A stretch of DNA of 64,000 bases from Dehalococcoidia bacterium (lineage in GTDB: Bacteria > Chloroflexota > Dehalococcoidia > SpSt-223), in NCBI GenBank assembly GCA_026003895.1, contig BPIC01000005.1:224941-288940 (forward strand), written 5' to 3'. A program made the position numbers and the translations under genes. The notes beneath the pieces are model-generated. The model did not search any database and had not been told where the DNA came from. It worked only from the letters and a program-made list of their open reading frames with translations. Below, piece by piece: positions 29,046 through 40,218 of this stretch; positions within the stretch are counted from its first letter, which is position 1, and every line of letters begins with the position of its first letter.

Positions 29046-31323
29046 GTGTCACTAAGGCGTCCCATCCCATTCGCCCTCGGCTTCATTGCGGCGGCTGGCG
29101 TAGGGTACCTCGGGGCACGGCGGGTGTGGCGTCGGCGCACGTTGCCACTCGCCGTCACGGGGATCGGTGGAGCGGTCGAGATCGTTCGCGACCGTTGGTG
29201 GACACCCCATATCCGTGCCAATTCGGTCGAGGATGCACTGTTCGGTCTTGGGTTTGTTCATGCTCAGGACCGGCTCTTTCAAATGGACATCGCCCGGCGG
29301 GCGGCCGCTGGCCGCCTATCCGAGATCGTGGGTCCGCGAACGATCGAGATTGACCGGTACTTCAGGACGCTTGGGCTCACCCGCGCCGCTGAACGGGAAT
29401 GGGACCAGACTCCGCCGGAGTGGCGCCGCCATCTCGACGCCTACGCCGCCGGTGTGAATGCGGCCCGGCGTACCAGTCCTCCCCCGCTCGAGAGCCTCGT
29501 GCTTCGGTACCGGATCGAGCCGTGGCGGCCGGTGGATTCGCTTGCACTAACTCGCCTGTTGTCGACGAGCCTCACCACGAACTGGGAGTCCGAGCTCGCG
29601 CGGTGGCAACTGGCGGCCCACCATAGCGGCCGCAAAGTTTGGGCGAATGAACAGCCAGAGCGGCGTCCTGATGAATCCCTCTTTGTTCCCGCGCTCGGCC
29701 TGAGCAACGCGTGGGCGGTCTCCGGGTCGCGTAGCGTCACTGGCCAGCCTCTCCTCGCCGGCGATCCCCACCTTCGCGCCTCGTTTCCCCCTAGCCTCTA
29801 TCTCTGTCACCTCCAAGGCGGCGATCTCGATGCCGCCGGCGCGTCGATGCCCGGGGTACCGGGGGTCTTGCTCGGTCACAATCAACGGATAGCTTGGTCG
29901 GTTACCGCCGCACTCACCGACTGCCAAGATCTCTTTATCGAAGAGTTTGACCTTGATGGGCGGTATCGCCGCGGGGATGACTGGCTGGATGCCGACGTTC
30001 GTCTTGAGCGGATCCGAGTACGCGGGGGGAGCGATGTCACGCAGCGCGTCGTCGCGACTGACCGCGGTCCGCTCATCTCGACGGTGCTCGAGGGCGGATT
30101 GCCGCCGCTTTCCCTCGCGAGCACCGTCCTCGTGAGCGAGCCGAATACGATGCCGGCCCTGCTGGGGCTGAATCGGGCGCACGATTGGGACAGCTTTCGC
30201 GAGGCGCTTCGCGCTTGGACGTATCCGCCGCTGAACTTCATCTATGCCGATGTCGACGGGCATATTGGCTACCAGCTCGCCGGCTATCACCCGCGACGTG
30301 GGGAAGGGAGCGGGGTCTTGCCGCTCCACGCCGCAACCAGACCCGGTTGGATCGGCTGGGTACCCTTCGACGAGCTGCCGAGCCAACTCGACCCGCCGGA
30401 GGGCATCATCGCGTCCGCAAACCAACCGCCGCCCGGGGATAGCGCCGGAACGCTCGGTTTCGACATGTTCGATTCGAGCCGGTATGAACGGATTATGGCG
30501 TTGCTCCGCGCCACCGAACGGCACTCCATCGAGAGCTTCCGACGTATCCAGGCCGACTGGTATTCAGAGCCGCTGCACCGATTTGCCCAGTCCCTTCTTG
30601 CCGCTCGACCGCGCCGGGCGATCGAAGCGCTCGCGCTCGACCTGCTGCGGGATTGGGATGGCCGCCTTCTGCCGGGGAGCGCTGCCGCGGCTGTTGCAGA
30701 GGTAGCCGTGCGGCGACTCATTGACGATCACGCCGTCGCTGAGTTTGGGGAGCTCGCCCCGCTCTGGCTCGGCCACGGTCCCCACGTCGCCGCCCCATTC
30801 AACAGCTATTCGTATCGAAGTCGAACAATCGTGCTCGGAATGGTCGAGCGCTGGCGGAAGGAGCCGAGCTGGTCTGAAAGGGCGTCGAGGCTCGTCGCCG
30901 ATACCGTTGACGAACTACAGTCCACGCTCGGTGGAGCCGAACGCTGGGCGTGGGGTCAGCTCCATCTGTTGACGGTCCGCCATCCGCTTGGCACGGCGCC
31001 GGGACTTCAACGGTTGCTGAACCGGGGGCCAATCCCGCTCGGCGGGGATCAATCGACGGTATTTCAGTCCGCGCTCGACCCAAACGATCGGTACGGTGCC
31101 GCGGCGGCGACCCCGGCGGTCCGCCAGATCTTCGATCTGGCCGATTGGGACCGATCGCGTGTTGTACTGCCGGGGTGGTCAGTCCGGCGCGCCGCTCAGC
31201 CCGCACTACGCGGACCAACTCGCCGATTGGCTCGCAGTGCGAGACCATCCGTTCCCCTACAGCCGCGCTGCGGTCGATCGCGAAGCCGCGACTCGGACCG
31301 TTCTGCTGCCGCGTCCGAATTGA
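29046..31323 (+). CDS. Penicillin acylase-family Ntn hydrolase, apparent +1 frameshift near the C-terminus
   Basis: Amidase of the penicillin G/aculeacin/quorum-quenching acylase family, about 758 residues if repaired. An N-terminal hydrophobic segment ([16 protein letters not shown]) anchors or exports it. [14 protein letters not shown] and [13 protein letters not shown] mark the alpha chain. [12 protein letters not shown] contains Ser220, the predicted nucleophile freed by autocleavage, followed by LLAGDPHL. Near the end the frame slips: after VVLPG the expected [19 protein letters not shown] continues in the next frame. Removing one G from the G4 run at 31172-31175 joins them. Substrate is unknown; acyl-homoserine lactones or lipopeptides are typical for relatives. 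Confidence 0.85.
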
Positions 31324-31346
31324 CCGAGAGGGTGACTCGCCCGTGC

Positions 31347-31352
31347 TACAAT
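31347..31352 (+). promoter_or_regulatory. Possible -10 (TACAAT) for glpX
   Basis: TACAAT lies 78 bases before the glpX ATG. A TTGACC at 31320-31325 overlaps the acylase stop, but the spacer of 21 bases is too long for a standard promoter. Confidence 0.35.
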
Positions 31353-31429
31353 GCCGCCCACGTCCAGCCGGTCGCGGAAGGACATCGAGGCACGATCGAC
31401 AAAGCTGTCGATCCGACGGAGGGATGCCG

Positions 31430-32474
31430 ATGGCCCAACCAATCGAACGCAATCTGGCGATGGAGCTTGTCCGCGTCACCGAAGCCGCAGCGATGGCGGC
31501 GGCACGATTCATGGGGCGGGGCGACAAAGAGGCGGCCGACCAAGCCGCGGTCGATGCCATGCGCTACGTACTCGGATCGGTCGACATGGATGGCGTGGTT
31601 GTCATCGGCGAGGGTGAGAAGGACGAAGCCCCGATGCTATACATCGGCGAAGAGATCGGCAATCGCCGCGGTCCGCTCACCGACATCGCCGTTGATCCTA
31701 TCGACGGCACACGGCTCCTCGCGAACGGTTTGCCGAACGCGCTTTCTGTGGTTGCTCTCTCGGAACGGGGAACGATGCTCCGCGTGCCGCGCGAGATCGT
31801 CTACATGGACAAAATCGCGGTCGGCGCGGAGGCCAAGGGCATGATCGACCTGAACGCGCCAGTGGCCGCGAACCTTGAGGCCGTTGCGCGGGCGACGGGG
31901 GAAAGCGGTCCAAGAATTGACGGTGGTCATTCTCGACCGGCCTCGCCATCAGCAGATCATCGCCGACGTCCGTGCCGCTGGGGCTCGCCTCAAACTGATC
32001 ACCGACGGAGACGTTGCCGGTGCAATCATGGCGGCAATGGAAGAGTTCAGCGGCATCGACATGTTGCTTGGGATCGGCGGCGCTCCGGAGGCCGTGATCG
32101 CCGCGGCGGCGCTGAAATGCCTCGGGGGCGACATGCAGTGCCGCTTCGCTCCCCGCAATGACGACGAGGCGCGGGCGGCCAAGGCAGCAGGATTTGATCC
32201 GCAGCGCGTGTTTCAGATTGATGATCTGGTGGCCGGCGATGATATCTTCTTTGCCGCGACCGGCATCACGGACGGCGAATTGGTGCACGGGGTCCGCTAC
32301 CGCGGTCGGCGGCTGACGACCGAATCGATTGTCATGCGTTGCCGATCAGGCACCGTTCGGCGAATCTTTGCCAGCCACGATCCGAACAAGCTGAATCAGA
32401 TTTCCGAGATTCGGTATAGCGGCGACGGAACGGTGCGCCGTTCCCCGGCCACGCCGGAGCTCGCCGGCCGCTAG
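31430..32474 (+). CDS. glpX: Class II fructose-1,6-bisphosphatase, apparent +1 frameshift
   Basis: Removes the 1-phosphate from fructose 1,6-bisphosphate in gluconeogenesis; about 347 residues if repaired. Diagnostic motifs are [18 protein letters not shown] and [12 protein letters not shown] in the first part, and [21 protein letters not shown] and [12 protein letters not shown] in the second. The first part ends in frame at ATG; the rest continues one frame later. Removing one G from the G5 run at 31897-31901 gives [12 protein letters not shown], as in normal family members. The ATG at 31430 has GGAGGG six bases upstream. It opposes pfkA (at 5.6 kb) in carbon flow. Confidence 0.9.
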
Positions 32475-32534
32475 ATCGCGTCCTGCCACGATGTTCTACC
32501 GCGGTCATGCTCGCGCTGGCCTAGGCCGCTCGTC

Positions 32535-32996
32535 GTGACGACCGTCGACCTGTTTCGGGCGGCGATCCGCTGGCTCCATGTCTTGGCGGCCGTCGGATGG
32601 GTGGGCGGAGGAATCTTTTATCTTTTCGTTTTGAACCCAGCTTGGGCTGATCCCGGAGTGAGACAGCGATCCGCCGAGGTGCGGGGGCTGATTGCCCGCC
32701 GGTTTCGTGAGTTCACCGGAAGTTGCATTCTGACGGTGGTGGTTACGGGCGTCATTATCACGGTTGACCGGCTCACCGACCCGCGTGCCTCGGTTGGCTA
32801 TGGCCTCTTGCTCGCGCTCAAGCTAGCGCTCGTGGCCTTCATGTATGTGGTCTACCGCCAACTGGACGACCGAAAGAAGCCGCGCCGGTGGGCCAGCCCG
32901 GAGACGATGCTTGGCGCAGGGGTCATCGTCTTCCTCGTCACCGTGCTCCTTCGACTTCTTTATGAAGCGACGCTCCGCAATGCGCTTAGCGGCTAG
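32535..32996 (+). CDS. Four-helix membrane protein, CopD-like
   Basis: A 153-residue protein with four predicted transmembrane helices. The first helix contains IRWLHVLAAVGWVGGGIFYLFVL, with the His and Gly pattern of CopD/DUF2269-type proteins, which may bind haem or copper. The GTG start follows glpX by 60 bases. The last 11 bases overlap the convergent gene. Family assignment is by motif only. Confidence 0.55.
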   Translation: MTTVDLFRAAIRWLHVLAAVGWVGGGIFYLFVLNPAWADPGVRQRSAEVRGLIARRFREFTGSCILTVVVTGVIITVDRLTDPRASVGYGLLLALKLALVAFMYVVYRQLDDRKKPRRWASPETMLGAGVIVFLVTVLLRLLYEATLRNALSG

Positions 32997-33336
32997 GTTC
33001 GCCTGGCGGATCCACCATCGGCAGCAGTGTCCCGGGCGCAGGCCGCCGTTTGCGGCTACCGGGTTCCAGCACTCCGGTTAGAAAGCTGTGGAGGGCGGAC
33101 GCTGTCTGCTCGGTCAGAACGAGCTTCAGGTCGCCAATGTTTTCGAGGCCATCGCCCTCGTCGCTTCGCCGCTGTTTCATCGAAACAACACCCAGCTCGA
33201 GCAACCATGCGCCGCCAAGTCGGCGTACTCCGGCCTCGGGGACGAATTCTTCCGGTGCGGCAATGACCGCAACCTCCAACGGCCCGTGTTTCTCGGCAAG
33301 CGCTTCGAGGTCGCGGCGAATGGTTGCTTCGGACAT
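32986..33336 (-). CDS. Hypothetical protein
   Basis: A 116-residue protein I do not recognise. It begins MSEATIRRDLEALAEKHGPLEVAVI, has a central strand-rich part and a Pro/Arg-rich C-terminus. A GAGGAG four bases before the ATG supports expression. It is divergent from dapB and shares its 58-base upstream region. Its tail overlaps the CopD-like gene. Confidence 0.55.
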   Translation of the reverse strand: MSEATIRRDLEALAEKHGPLEVAVIAAPEEFVPEAGVRRLGGAWLLELGVVSMKQRRSDEGDGLENIGDLKLVLTEQTASALHSFLTGVLEPGSRKRRPAPGTLLPMVDPPGEPSR

Positions 33337-33367
33337 GCGACTCCTCGGCTCGATTCTACCACCAAGC

Positions 33368-33373
33368 TATACT
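33368..33373 (+). promoter_or_regulatory. -10 box (TATACT) for dapB-dapA
   Basis: TATACT 22 bases before the dapB ATG, with GGGAGG between. The -35 is poor. The short leader rules out a lysine riboswitch here. Confidence 0.5.
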
Positions 33374-33394
33374 CGAGCCAGCAAGGGAGGGACG

Positions 33395-34177
33395 ATGAGC
33401 GAACGGGTGCGCGTGGTGGTCTCCGGGGCCGCGGGAAAAATGGGACGCGAGATTTGCGCAGCGGTGGCCCGCGATCCAGAGCTGGAGCTGGTGGGCGGGA
33501 TCGATGTGGCACCGTCGCCCGGTCTTGACTTGCCGTGGTCGAGTGATCCTGAACTGCTCCTCCGTGAAGTCCGACCGCGTGTCGTCGTCGACTTTTCCAC
33601 CGCCTCCGCGTCGGTTGGGGTCGCTCTCGCCGCGCTGAGAGCGGGTGCCTCACCCATTATCGGCACGAGCGGGTTGACCGAGTCAATGGTCGGCCAGATT
33701 CGCGAGGCGGCGGTCACGAGCGGACTCGGCGCGGCCGTCGTGCCGAATTTTGCGCTTGGCGCGGTGCTGATGATGCATTTTGCCGAGATCGCCGCACGCT
33801 TTTTCGATTCGGTTGAGGTTATCGAAGCGCATCATGACACCAAGATTGACGCGCCGTCTGGCACGGCGATCGCGACTGCCCAGCGAATGGTTGTGGCGCG
33901 CGGACAAGACTTCCGGCGCAACGTTCCGGACAAGGAGACCATTCTTGGCGGTCGCGGGGCACACTACGGCGGCGTGTCCATCCATAGCCTTCGCCTACCG
34001 GGCATCATCGCTCGGCAGGAAGTGATCTTTGGCGCCCTCGGTCAATATTTGACCATCGCCCACGACACGACCAGCCGCGAGGCGTATCTGCCCGGCGTGC
34101 TACTCGCGATCAAGCGCATCGTGGAACGGCAGGACTTTGTCTTCGGGCTGGAGCCGTTGCTTGGCTTGAACACCTAA
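33395..34177 (+). CDS. dapB: 4-hydroxy-tetrahydrodipicolinate reductase
   Basis: NAD(P)H-dependent second step of the dedicated lysine/diaminopimelate branch. The 260 residues show the nucleotide-binding VVVSGAAGKMGREI, VVDFSTASA, GTSGL and the catalytic block EAHHDTKIDAPSGTA with His146, His147 and Lys150. GGGAGG four bases upstream supports the ATG at 33395. It precedes dapA by 49 bases, so both steps around dihydrodipicolinate are probably co-transcribed. Confidence 0.96.
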   Translation: MSERVRVVVSGAAGKMGREICAAVARDPELELVGGIDVAPSPGLDLPWSSDPELLLREVRPRVVVDFSTASASVGVALAALRAGASPIIGTSGLTESMVGQIREAAVTSGLGAAVVPNFALGAVLMMHFAEIAARFFDSVEVIEAHHDTKIDAPSGTAIATAQRMVVARGQDFRRNVPDKETILGGRGAHYGGVSIHSLRLPGIIARQEVIFGALGQYLTIAHDTTSREAYLPGVLLAIKRIVERQDFVFGLEPLLGLNT

Positions 34178-34226
34178 GGGAGATCCGCGATCATCGCAGG
34201 GAGGACGCGCTACGTCGGAGGAGACG

Positions 34227-35129
34227 ATGGCCACGATTGGAAGAGTGCTGACGGCGATGGCAACCCCCTTCGCTCCGGACGGATCGCTCGACGAGGGGCG
34301 CACCGCCGAACTCGCGAAGGCGTTGGTCGCGAGTGGCTCCGACGGGCTCGTGGTGACCGGAACTACGGGCGAGTCGCCGACGCTGACCCACCGGGAGAAG
34401 CTGCGCCTCTACGAGATCGTCCGGGCGGCTGTCGGCGGCGATGTCTCGGTCATTGCGGGGACGACGAACTACAACACGGCCGAGAGCGTCGAACTCACGC
34501 GCGAGGCGGCACAACTTGGAGTCGATGGCTTTCTCCTCGTGGTGCCACCGTACAACAAGCCGACCCAAGAAGGACTGTATCGTCATTTTGCGCTCATCGC
34601 CTCGGCGACGACGCTGCCCTGCATCCTCTACAACATCCCCAGTCGGACTGGGACGAACCTCCTTCCCGGAACCGTGTTGCGGCTGCGGCAGTACGCCAAT
34701 ATCGTGGGTATCAAAGAAGCGAGCGGCGACCTCGAACAGATCGCCACGATCATCGAAACAGCCGGGTCGGACTTTCTGGTCTGGAGCGGCGACGACAATA
34801 TGACGCTCCCGATTCTCGCCATTGGCGGCTATGGGGTGATCAGCGTCGCGTCGCATCTCGTTGGCCGGCAGATCCAAGAAATGATCGCGGCCTTCCTCGC
34901 CGGCCAGAATGCGCATGCCGCGGCGATCCACCGCCGGCTTCTCCCTCTAATCAAGGCCCTTTTTGTCGTTGGCAGCCCGGTCCCCTTGAAGTATGCCCTC
35001 GGGGTGGCAGGATTCCCGGTGGGTGAATGCCGGCTGCCGCTCTACGGCCCAGACGAAGAGACCGCTCGCCTGATCCGTCATGCGATCGAGCGTCAGACGA
35101 TCGACCTGCCAGCCGTTACTGCAGTTTAA
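34227..35129 (+). CDS. dapA: 4-hydroxy-tetrahydrodipicolinate synthase
   Basis: Condenses pyruvate with aspartate semialdehyde. A 300-residue class I aldolase-type TIM barrel with GTTGESPTLTHREK, PPYNKPTQEGLY, YNIPSRTG and GIKEASGD, where Lys163 forms the Schiff base with pyruvate. GGAGGAG upstream supports the ATG. The reversed order dapB-dapA places the second step first. The last four bases overlap the convergent secreted-protein gene. Confidence 0.96.
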   Translation: MATIGRVLTAMATPFAPDGSLDEGRTAELAKALVASGSDGLVVTGTTGESPTLTHREKLRLYEIVRAAVGGDVSVIAGTTNYNTAESVELTREAAQLGVDGFLLVVPPYNKPTQEGLYRHFALIASATTLPCILYNIPSRTGTNLLPGTVLRLRQYANIVGIKEASGDLEQIATIIETAGSDFLVWSGDDNMTLPILAIGGYGVISVASHLVGRQIQEMIAAFLAGQNAHAAAIHRRLLPLIKALFVVGSPVPLKYALGVAGFPVGECRLPLYGPDEETARLIRHAIERQTIDLPAVTAV

Positions 35130-36001
35130 TCGCCCGTTGCCACACGGCGGGTCACCTGCCCGAGTGGGACGAAGACGCGCGGCTCGCCGGGCACGATCCG
35201 CGTCTCAGATGCCGCGGTCCAATCACTTGTCAGGCCATTCCCATCGGTGGCGCGGGCACGAAAACGGTAGCCGACGCCGGGTTGGACTGGCACGGGCAAG
35301 GTTGGCCCAAACACCGCCGCGCCCGACTGACCCGCCTGCCACAGCGTCCAGCCTGCCCCGGCGTCGTACTCGACTTGCACGTCGCGAATGCCGGCCCCGT
35401 CAACCGCCGACCAAACAACCGGAATGCGGTCTCCCACGAGAAATGGCGGCAGATTCAGCGTGACGCGCGGCGCGATCGTGTCGACACGGACGGTATGCGA
35501 TGCCGGCGGTTCCTCAGTAAAGAGGGTGAAGATGTCGGGCAGTCCGTGGAACGCTGTTGTCCGCGCCCGCAGGACTATTGGCTGATTGTCGACCCGCGGG
35601 AGCCCCCAAACCGTACTCCATGTTGCAAAGCAGCCATTGTCATAGCTCGTGAAGCCGATCTTTTGCCAGTTTGCTGTCGCGCCAAGCTGGAGTTCGACGC
35701 TCTCGACGTACGTTGGGACACCCTGACGATTCGGCTCGCAGTTGGCGCTCGACCGACCTTGAACCTGAATGGTGGCAGTGCTCGTCAGAACCGAACTCGC
35801 CGCCGGTACGTCGAATCGAGAGCAGGGATAGGCGGTGTGGAGCGCTTGGCGGCTACCGGCTCTTGGGGCGGAGTCAAGTTCGCGGCAGCCCGCACCGGGC
35901 TCTTGGGCGACGGCGATGGCGGGATGAGTGAGCAGTGGGAGGACCGGCGCGACGAGGAGCAGGGAGACAACTCCGGCGAGCGGGATGAAACGACGCGGCA
36001 T
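35126..36001 (-). CDS. Secreted protein with Ig/fibronectin-like C-terminal domain
   Basis: A 291-residue exported protein. A signal peptide (MPRRFIPLAGVVSLLLVAP, then AIAVAQ) is followed by a domain with four Cys in its first half (GAGCRELD, AYPCSRF, NCEPNRQ, DNGCFATW). A beta-sandwich domain follows (VDTIAPRVTLNLPP, VVWSAVDGAGIRDVQVEYD, YRFRARATDGNG) of the Ig/FN3 type seen in extracellular Chloroflexota proteins. I start at 36001, where GAGGAA lies seven bases upstream. Function unknown. Confidence 0.65.
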   Translation of the reverse strand: MPRRFIPLAGVVSLLLVAPVLPLLTHPAIAVAQEPGAGCRELDSAPRAGSRQALHTAYPCSRFDVPAASSVLTSTATIQVQGRSSANCEPNRQGVPTYVESVELQLGATANWQKIGFTSYDNGCFATWSTVWGLPRVDNQPIVLRARTTAFHGLPDIFTLFTEEPPASHTVRVDTIAPRVTLNLPPFLVGDRIPVVWSAVDGAGIRDVQVEYDAGAGWTLWQAGQSGAAVFGPTLPVPVQPGVGYRFRARATDGNGLTSDWTAASETRIVPGEPRVFVPLGQVTRRVATGD

Positions 36002-36055
36002 TGAGATCTTCCTCATGCAAAAACGGCAGTTCATTCTAGCAGCCGAGCGGCATGC

Positions 36056-36061
36056 TAAGAT
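36056..36061 (+). promoter_or_regulatory. Possible -10 (TAAGAT) just before the PASTA kinase gene
   Basis: TAAGAT ends nine bases before the ATG at 36071, and no Shine-Dalgarno is present, so the transcript may be leaderless or nearly so. Confidence 0.35.
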
Positions 36062-36070
36062 CGAAGCAAC

Positions 36071-37828
<1,758 letters not shown>

Positions 37829-37831
37829 CGT

Positions 37832-37866
37832 GGCCCCTCCTTCGCCGCCTGCGCGTGGGAGGGGCC
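37832..37866. terminator. GC hairpin between convergent genes, possible terminator
   Basis: A perfect 9-bp stem (37832-37840 with 37858-37866) and a 17-base loop start three bases after the PASTA kinase stop. No T tract follows on either strand, so efficiency is uncertain. Confidence 0.5.
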
Positions 37867-37881
37867 GGGCTGACGACTGAT

Positions 37882-38280
37882 TCAGGGATTGTGCGGTGGC
37901 GATTGCGGTGGCACGTGGCGGTTGGCGAGAAGGGAGGCAAGCAGCGCTTGCCGTTCCTGTGCCGACAATGATGTGATCGAACGGCGCCTGCGCTTTGGCG
38001 GTCGCGTGGCGTCCTCGTCGGCGCTGTGAAAGAGCTTGAACCCGGCTTCGAGGCTTGTCAGGAGCCCCGGGCCGCGATCGGCCCAAAGAATAGCCGCGAT
38101 TTGCTGCGTCTCGGTCTCCGACAAGGGCACGTCGCTTGCGGCGCGAACGAGGGTGTAGAGGCGCTGGCGTTCTCCCTCAGGCAAGGCCGCGATCTCGCGG
38201 TAGGCACGCGCAAGTTCGCGGGCGGTATCGAGCTCGGCCGGCCGCCCGGCGTTCTCGCGATCCTCACCCTTTCGTGGCAT
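37882..38280 (-). CDS. Hypothetical cytosolic protein
   Basis: A 132-residue protein starting MPRKGEDRENAGRP. It is highly charged and mostly helical, with a basic KRRRR patch near residue 95 and a Pro-rich end. I do not recognise the family. The ATG at 38280 has AGAGGA about ten bases upstream; upstream in-frame starts look less likely. The 177-base region before it is AT-richer than its surroundings and holds an inverted repeat at 38376. Confidence 0.5.
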   Translation of the reverse strand: MPRKGEDRENAGRPAELDTARELARAYREIAALPEGERQRLYTLVRAASDVPLSETETQQIAAILWADRGPGLLTSLEAGFKLFHSADEDATRPPKRRRRSITSLSAQERQALLASLLANRHVPPQSPPHNP

Positions 38281-38375
38281 CGTCAGCTTGTCCTCTTTCT
38301 CCCGCAACACACGACACAACGATCGTACCCATTCTTGGCAAGAAGTCAAGCAATTCGCTTGGCTGCTTCCCTAGA

Positions 38376-38399
38376 TTTAGCGACTGCTTAGGTGCTAAA
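38376..38399. repeat. Inverted repeat TTTAGC-N12-GCTAAA, possible operator
   Basis: Six-base arms flank a 12-base centre in the locally AT-rich gap 38281-38457, about 95 bases upstream of the hypothetical gene ending at 37882. The spacing suits a dimeric regulator site. It has no T tract and is not a clear terminator for the M23 gene. Confidence 0.3.
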
Positions 38400-38457
38400 C
38401 CACAAGCTATTGAGGTATAACGCCGATTAGACCGAGATCCGTCCGGGGGTCACCACC

Positions 38458-39648
38458 CTACGGGACGGTCTGCCGTGTCCAGGCCATCGGATCGACGGCC
38501 TCACCGCGTACCCGAAGCTCCCAATGCAAGTGGGGTCCGGTGACGGCCCCGGTGGCGCCGGACAACCCGAGCCGGTCCCCTCGTTGGACTTCCTGTCCCA
38601 CTCGCACGTCGGTGCGGCTCAGATGGTAGTAACACGTGAACACGCCCAAGCCGTGATCGAGGATGACGGCCATTCCGCGCACCGCCAACGTCTCGGCGAG
38701 GGCAACAACGCCGGGGGCCGGCGCGATCACTGGAGTGCCGATCGGGCTGTCGAAGTCGGTGCCCCAATGGCGACTCGTAATCGGCCCACCGTTGTAGCTT
38801 CGCCCTGTTGCAAAATCGGAGACGATCGGGTTCGGCACTGGCACCTGAAAGACACCGTGCCAACGCTTGGTCGGGGAAACGCCAGCGAACAGCCGATCCA
38901 GTCGGGCGATTTCCTGCGCGTTTACGTTTGAGCCGATCAATCCGCTAGTGGAGGGTGGCAACCAGATTTCTTCGTTCGGATAGCGAACCGGAGTGACAAC
39001 GATGTCGAACGTCGCCTCGGTGCGGTTGCCGAGGTCGTCGGTAGCGAGGATCGCAAGCCGTCGCTGCCCAGGCTTGGTCATTGCATCGAAGCCTGCCAGC
39101 GACCAGTTGAGCAACCCGTCCGCGACGAACCACAGCGGTGAGCCGTCGAGTGTCCCTTGCACCTGTGCTGGCACATCAGTTCTGATCCGAACAACGAGGG
39201 TCTGCCCCTGCCCAACCTGATTGGACTGCGGCTCGAGCTCGAGTCGTAGCCCACTGTTACGACTGACGAAGGTCCCTTGCACCAGCGCCCCGTTCGCGGC
39301 TGAGGACCGATCGCGAGCGCGGACCGTGACGACGTGCGTCCCGTCGGGCAGCGCTGCGGTGTCAACGTCGTGCTCGCCTGCCGCCGGCAACAGGGCGATG
39401 CCATCGAGGTCGACCGACTCGATGACCCAGTCGTGCTCGTCGGCTACGTCAATACCGATGGTTATGATGCCGCGGACTGGCTGTTCGGGAAGACGAAGTG
39501 TGACGCGGGGCGGGGCAGCGTCCTGATACCACGCGAGGGTCCGCTCGGCGCCCCGGCTGGCGTGCGGCCAGAGGGCGCCAAGGCCCAACGCCCCGAGCAG
39601 TGCCGGGGGGGCGAGCAAAAGACAGCCTCGCCGGCTGATTGCGTGCAT
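38458..39648 (-). CDS. Exported M23-family peptidase (LytM/NlpD type)
   Basis: A 396-residue exported protein with an N-terminal signal (SRRGCLLLAPPALLGALGLGAL). Two Ig-like beta domains (~45-225) precede a C-terminal peptidase M23 domain (~265-390). Zinc ligands are visible: His294 and Asp298 in RHWGTDFDSPIG, and His373/His375 in GPHLHWELRV. All are present, so an active glycyl-glycine-type or D,D-endopeptidase on peptidoglycan is expected rather than an inactive activator. GAGG lies very close to the ATG at 39648. Confidence 0.88.
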   Translation of the reverse strand: MHAISRRGCLLLAPPALLGALGLGALWPHASRGAERTLAWYQDAAPPRVTLRLPEQPVRGIITIGIDVADEHDWVIESVDLDGIALLPAAGEHDVDTAALPDGTHVVTVRARDRSSAANGALVQGTFVSRNSGLRLELEPQSNQVGQGQTLVVRIRTDVPAQVQGTLDGSPLWFVADGLLNWSLAGFDAMTKPGQRRLAILATDDLGNRTEATFDIVVTPVRYPNEEIWLPPSTSGLIGSNVNAQEIARLDRLFAGVSPTKRWHGVFQVPVPNPIVSDFATGRSYNGGPITSRHWGTDFDSPIGTPVIAPAPGVVALAETLAVRGMAVILDHGLGVFTCYYHLSRTDVRVGQEVQRGDRLGLSGATGAVTGPHLHWELRVRGEAVDPMAWTRQTVP

Positions 39649-40145
39649 TCACCTCATTGTGCCCCGCAGCACCTGCCGATGCAAGGGGCCGGCGCTGGAA
39701 TGAGGGATGGCCGCTACCTGTGCCTCAGTCTGGCGCGGTCGCGGCGCTGGTCAGACCGGCGGGTCTGCCGCTGACGACGCAGGCAACACGGCAACCGGTG
39801 TCTGTCATGCTTGTCGCTCGCCTCTCGCCTGCTTTGCTCCCTGCGCTCCCGGTGCGGCCTCGCTACGGCGGGAGCGCTGCCCTCCCGAGGTTTTCGAATT
39901 TTCTCGCTGACCCGGGATACATCGGAATGACCAACGGCGAGGCGTTTGACGCAATGGCGGTCATCCGGTTCTCGTTTGCTTCTCGCGGTTTCCTCGTCTT
40001 GACGACCTTGTCGCACGGACCGTCGTCGCGCCGACCGAGGCCTCGGTCGATATCATTCCGGCGCTCGCGGGTGCGCCGTTCTTCCGTCTCCTCGTCCTGC
40101 AGACACGCCACGGACGGAGAGCACTTGGCTCGTCCTTAGCGCCAA
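39649..40145. other. Gene-free stretch, possibly decayed coding sequence
   Basis: About 500 bases without a convincing gene. Short open frames exist on the plus strand, and at 39960-40150 one without a start reads plausibly (VLVCFSRFPRLDDLVART, then IIPALAGAPFFRLLVLQ). None has a ribosome binding site or a known motif. It could be a remnant of a broken gene or simply intergenic. Confidence 0.3.
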
Positions 40146-40199
40146 CCGGCTGCGGCTTCCCTTGCGGCGACCGGCGGTGGTCCGGGGAAGGGCAGCCGG
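40146..40199 (-). terminator. Long GC hairpin downstream of the secreted propeller gene
   Basis: Arms 40146-40153 and 40192-40199 pair perfectly (8 bp). The stem continues inside with CTTCCC/GGGAAG after small bulges. It starts 20 bases past the stop on the minus strand. No real U tract is seen, so the terminator call is tentative. Confidence 0.45.
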
Positions 40200-40218
40200 T
40201 AGCTGGGCATCGGCCCGA

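Noticed and set aside
33374..33394. Lysine riboswitch before dapB
   Set aside because: The space between the -10 and the ATG is only about 20 bases, too short for a riboswitch.
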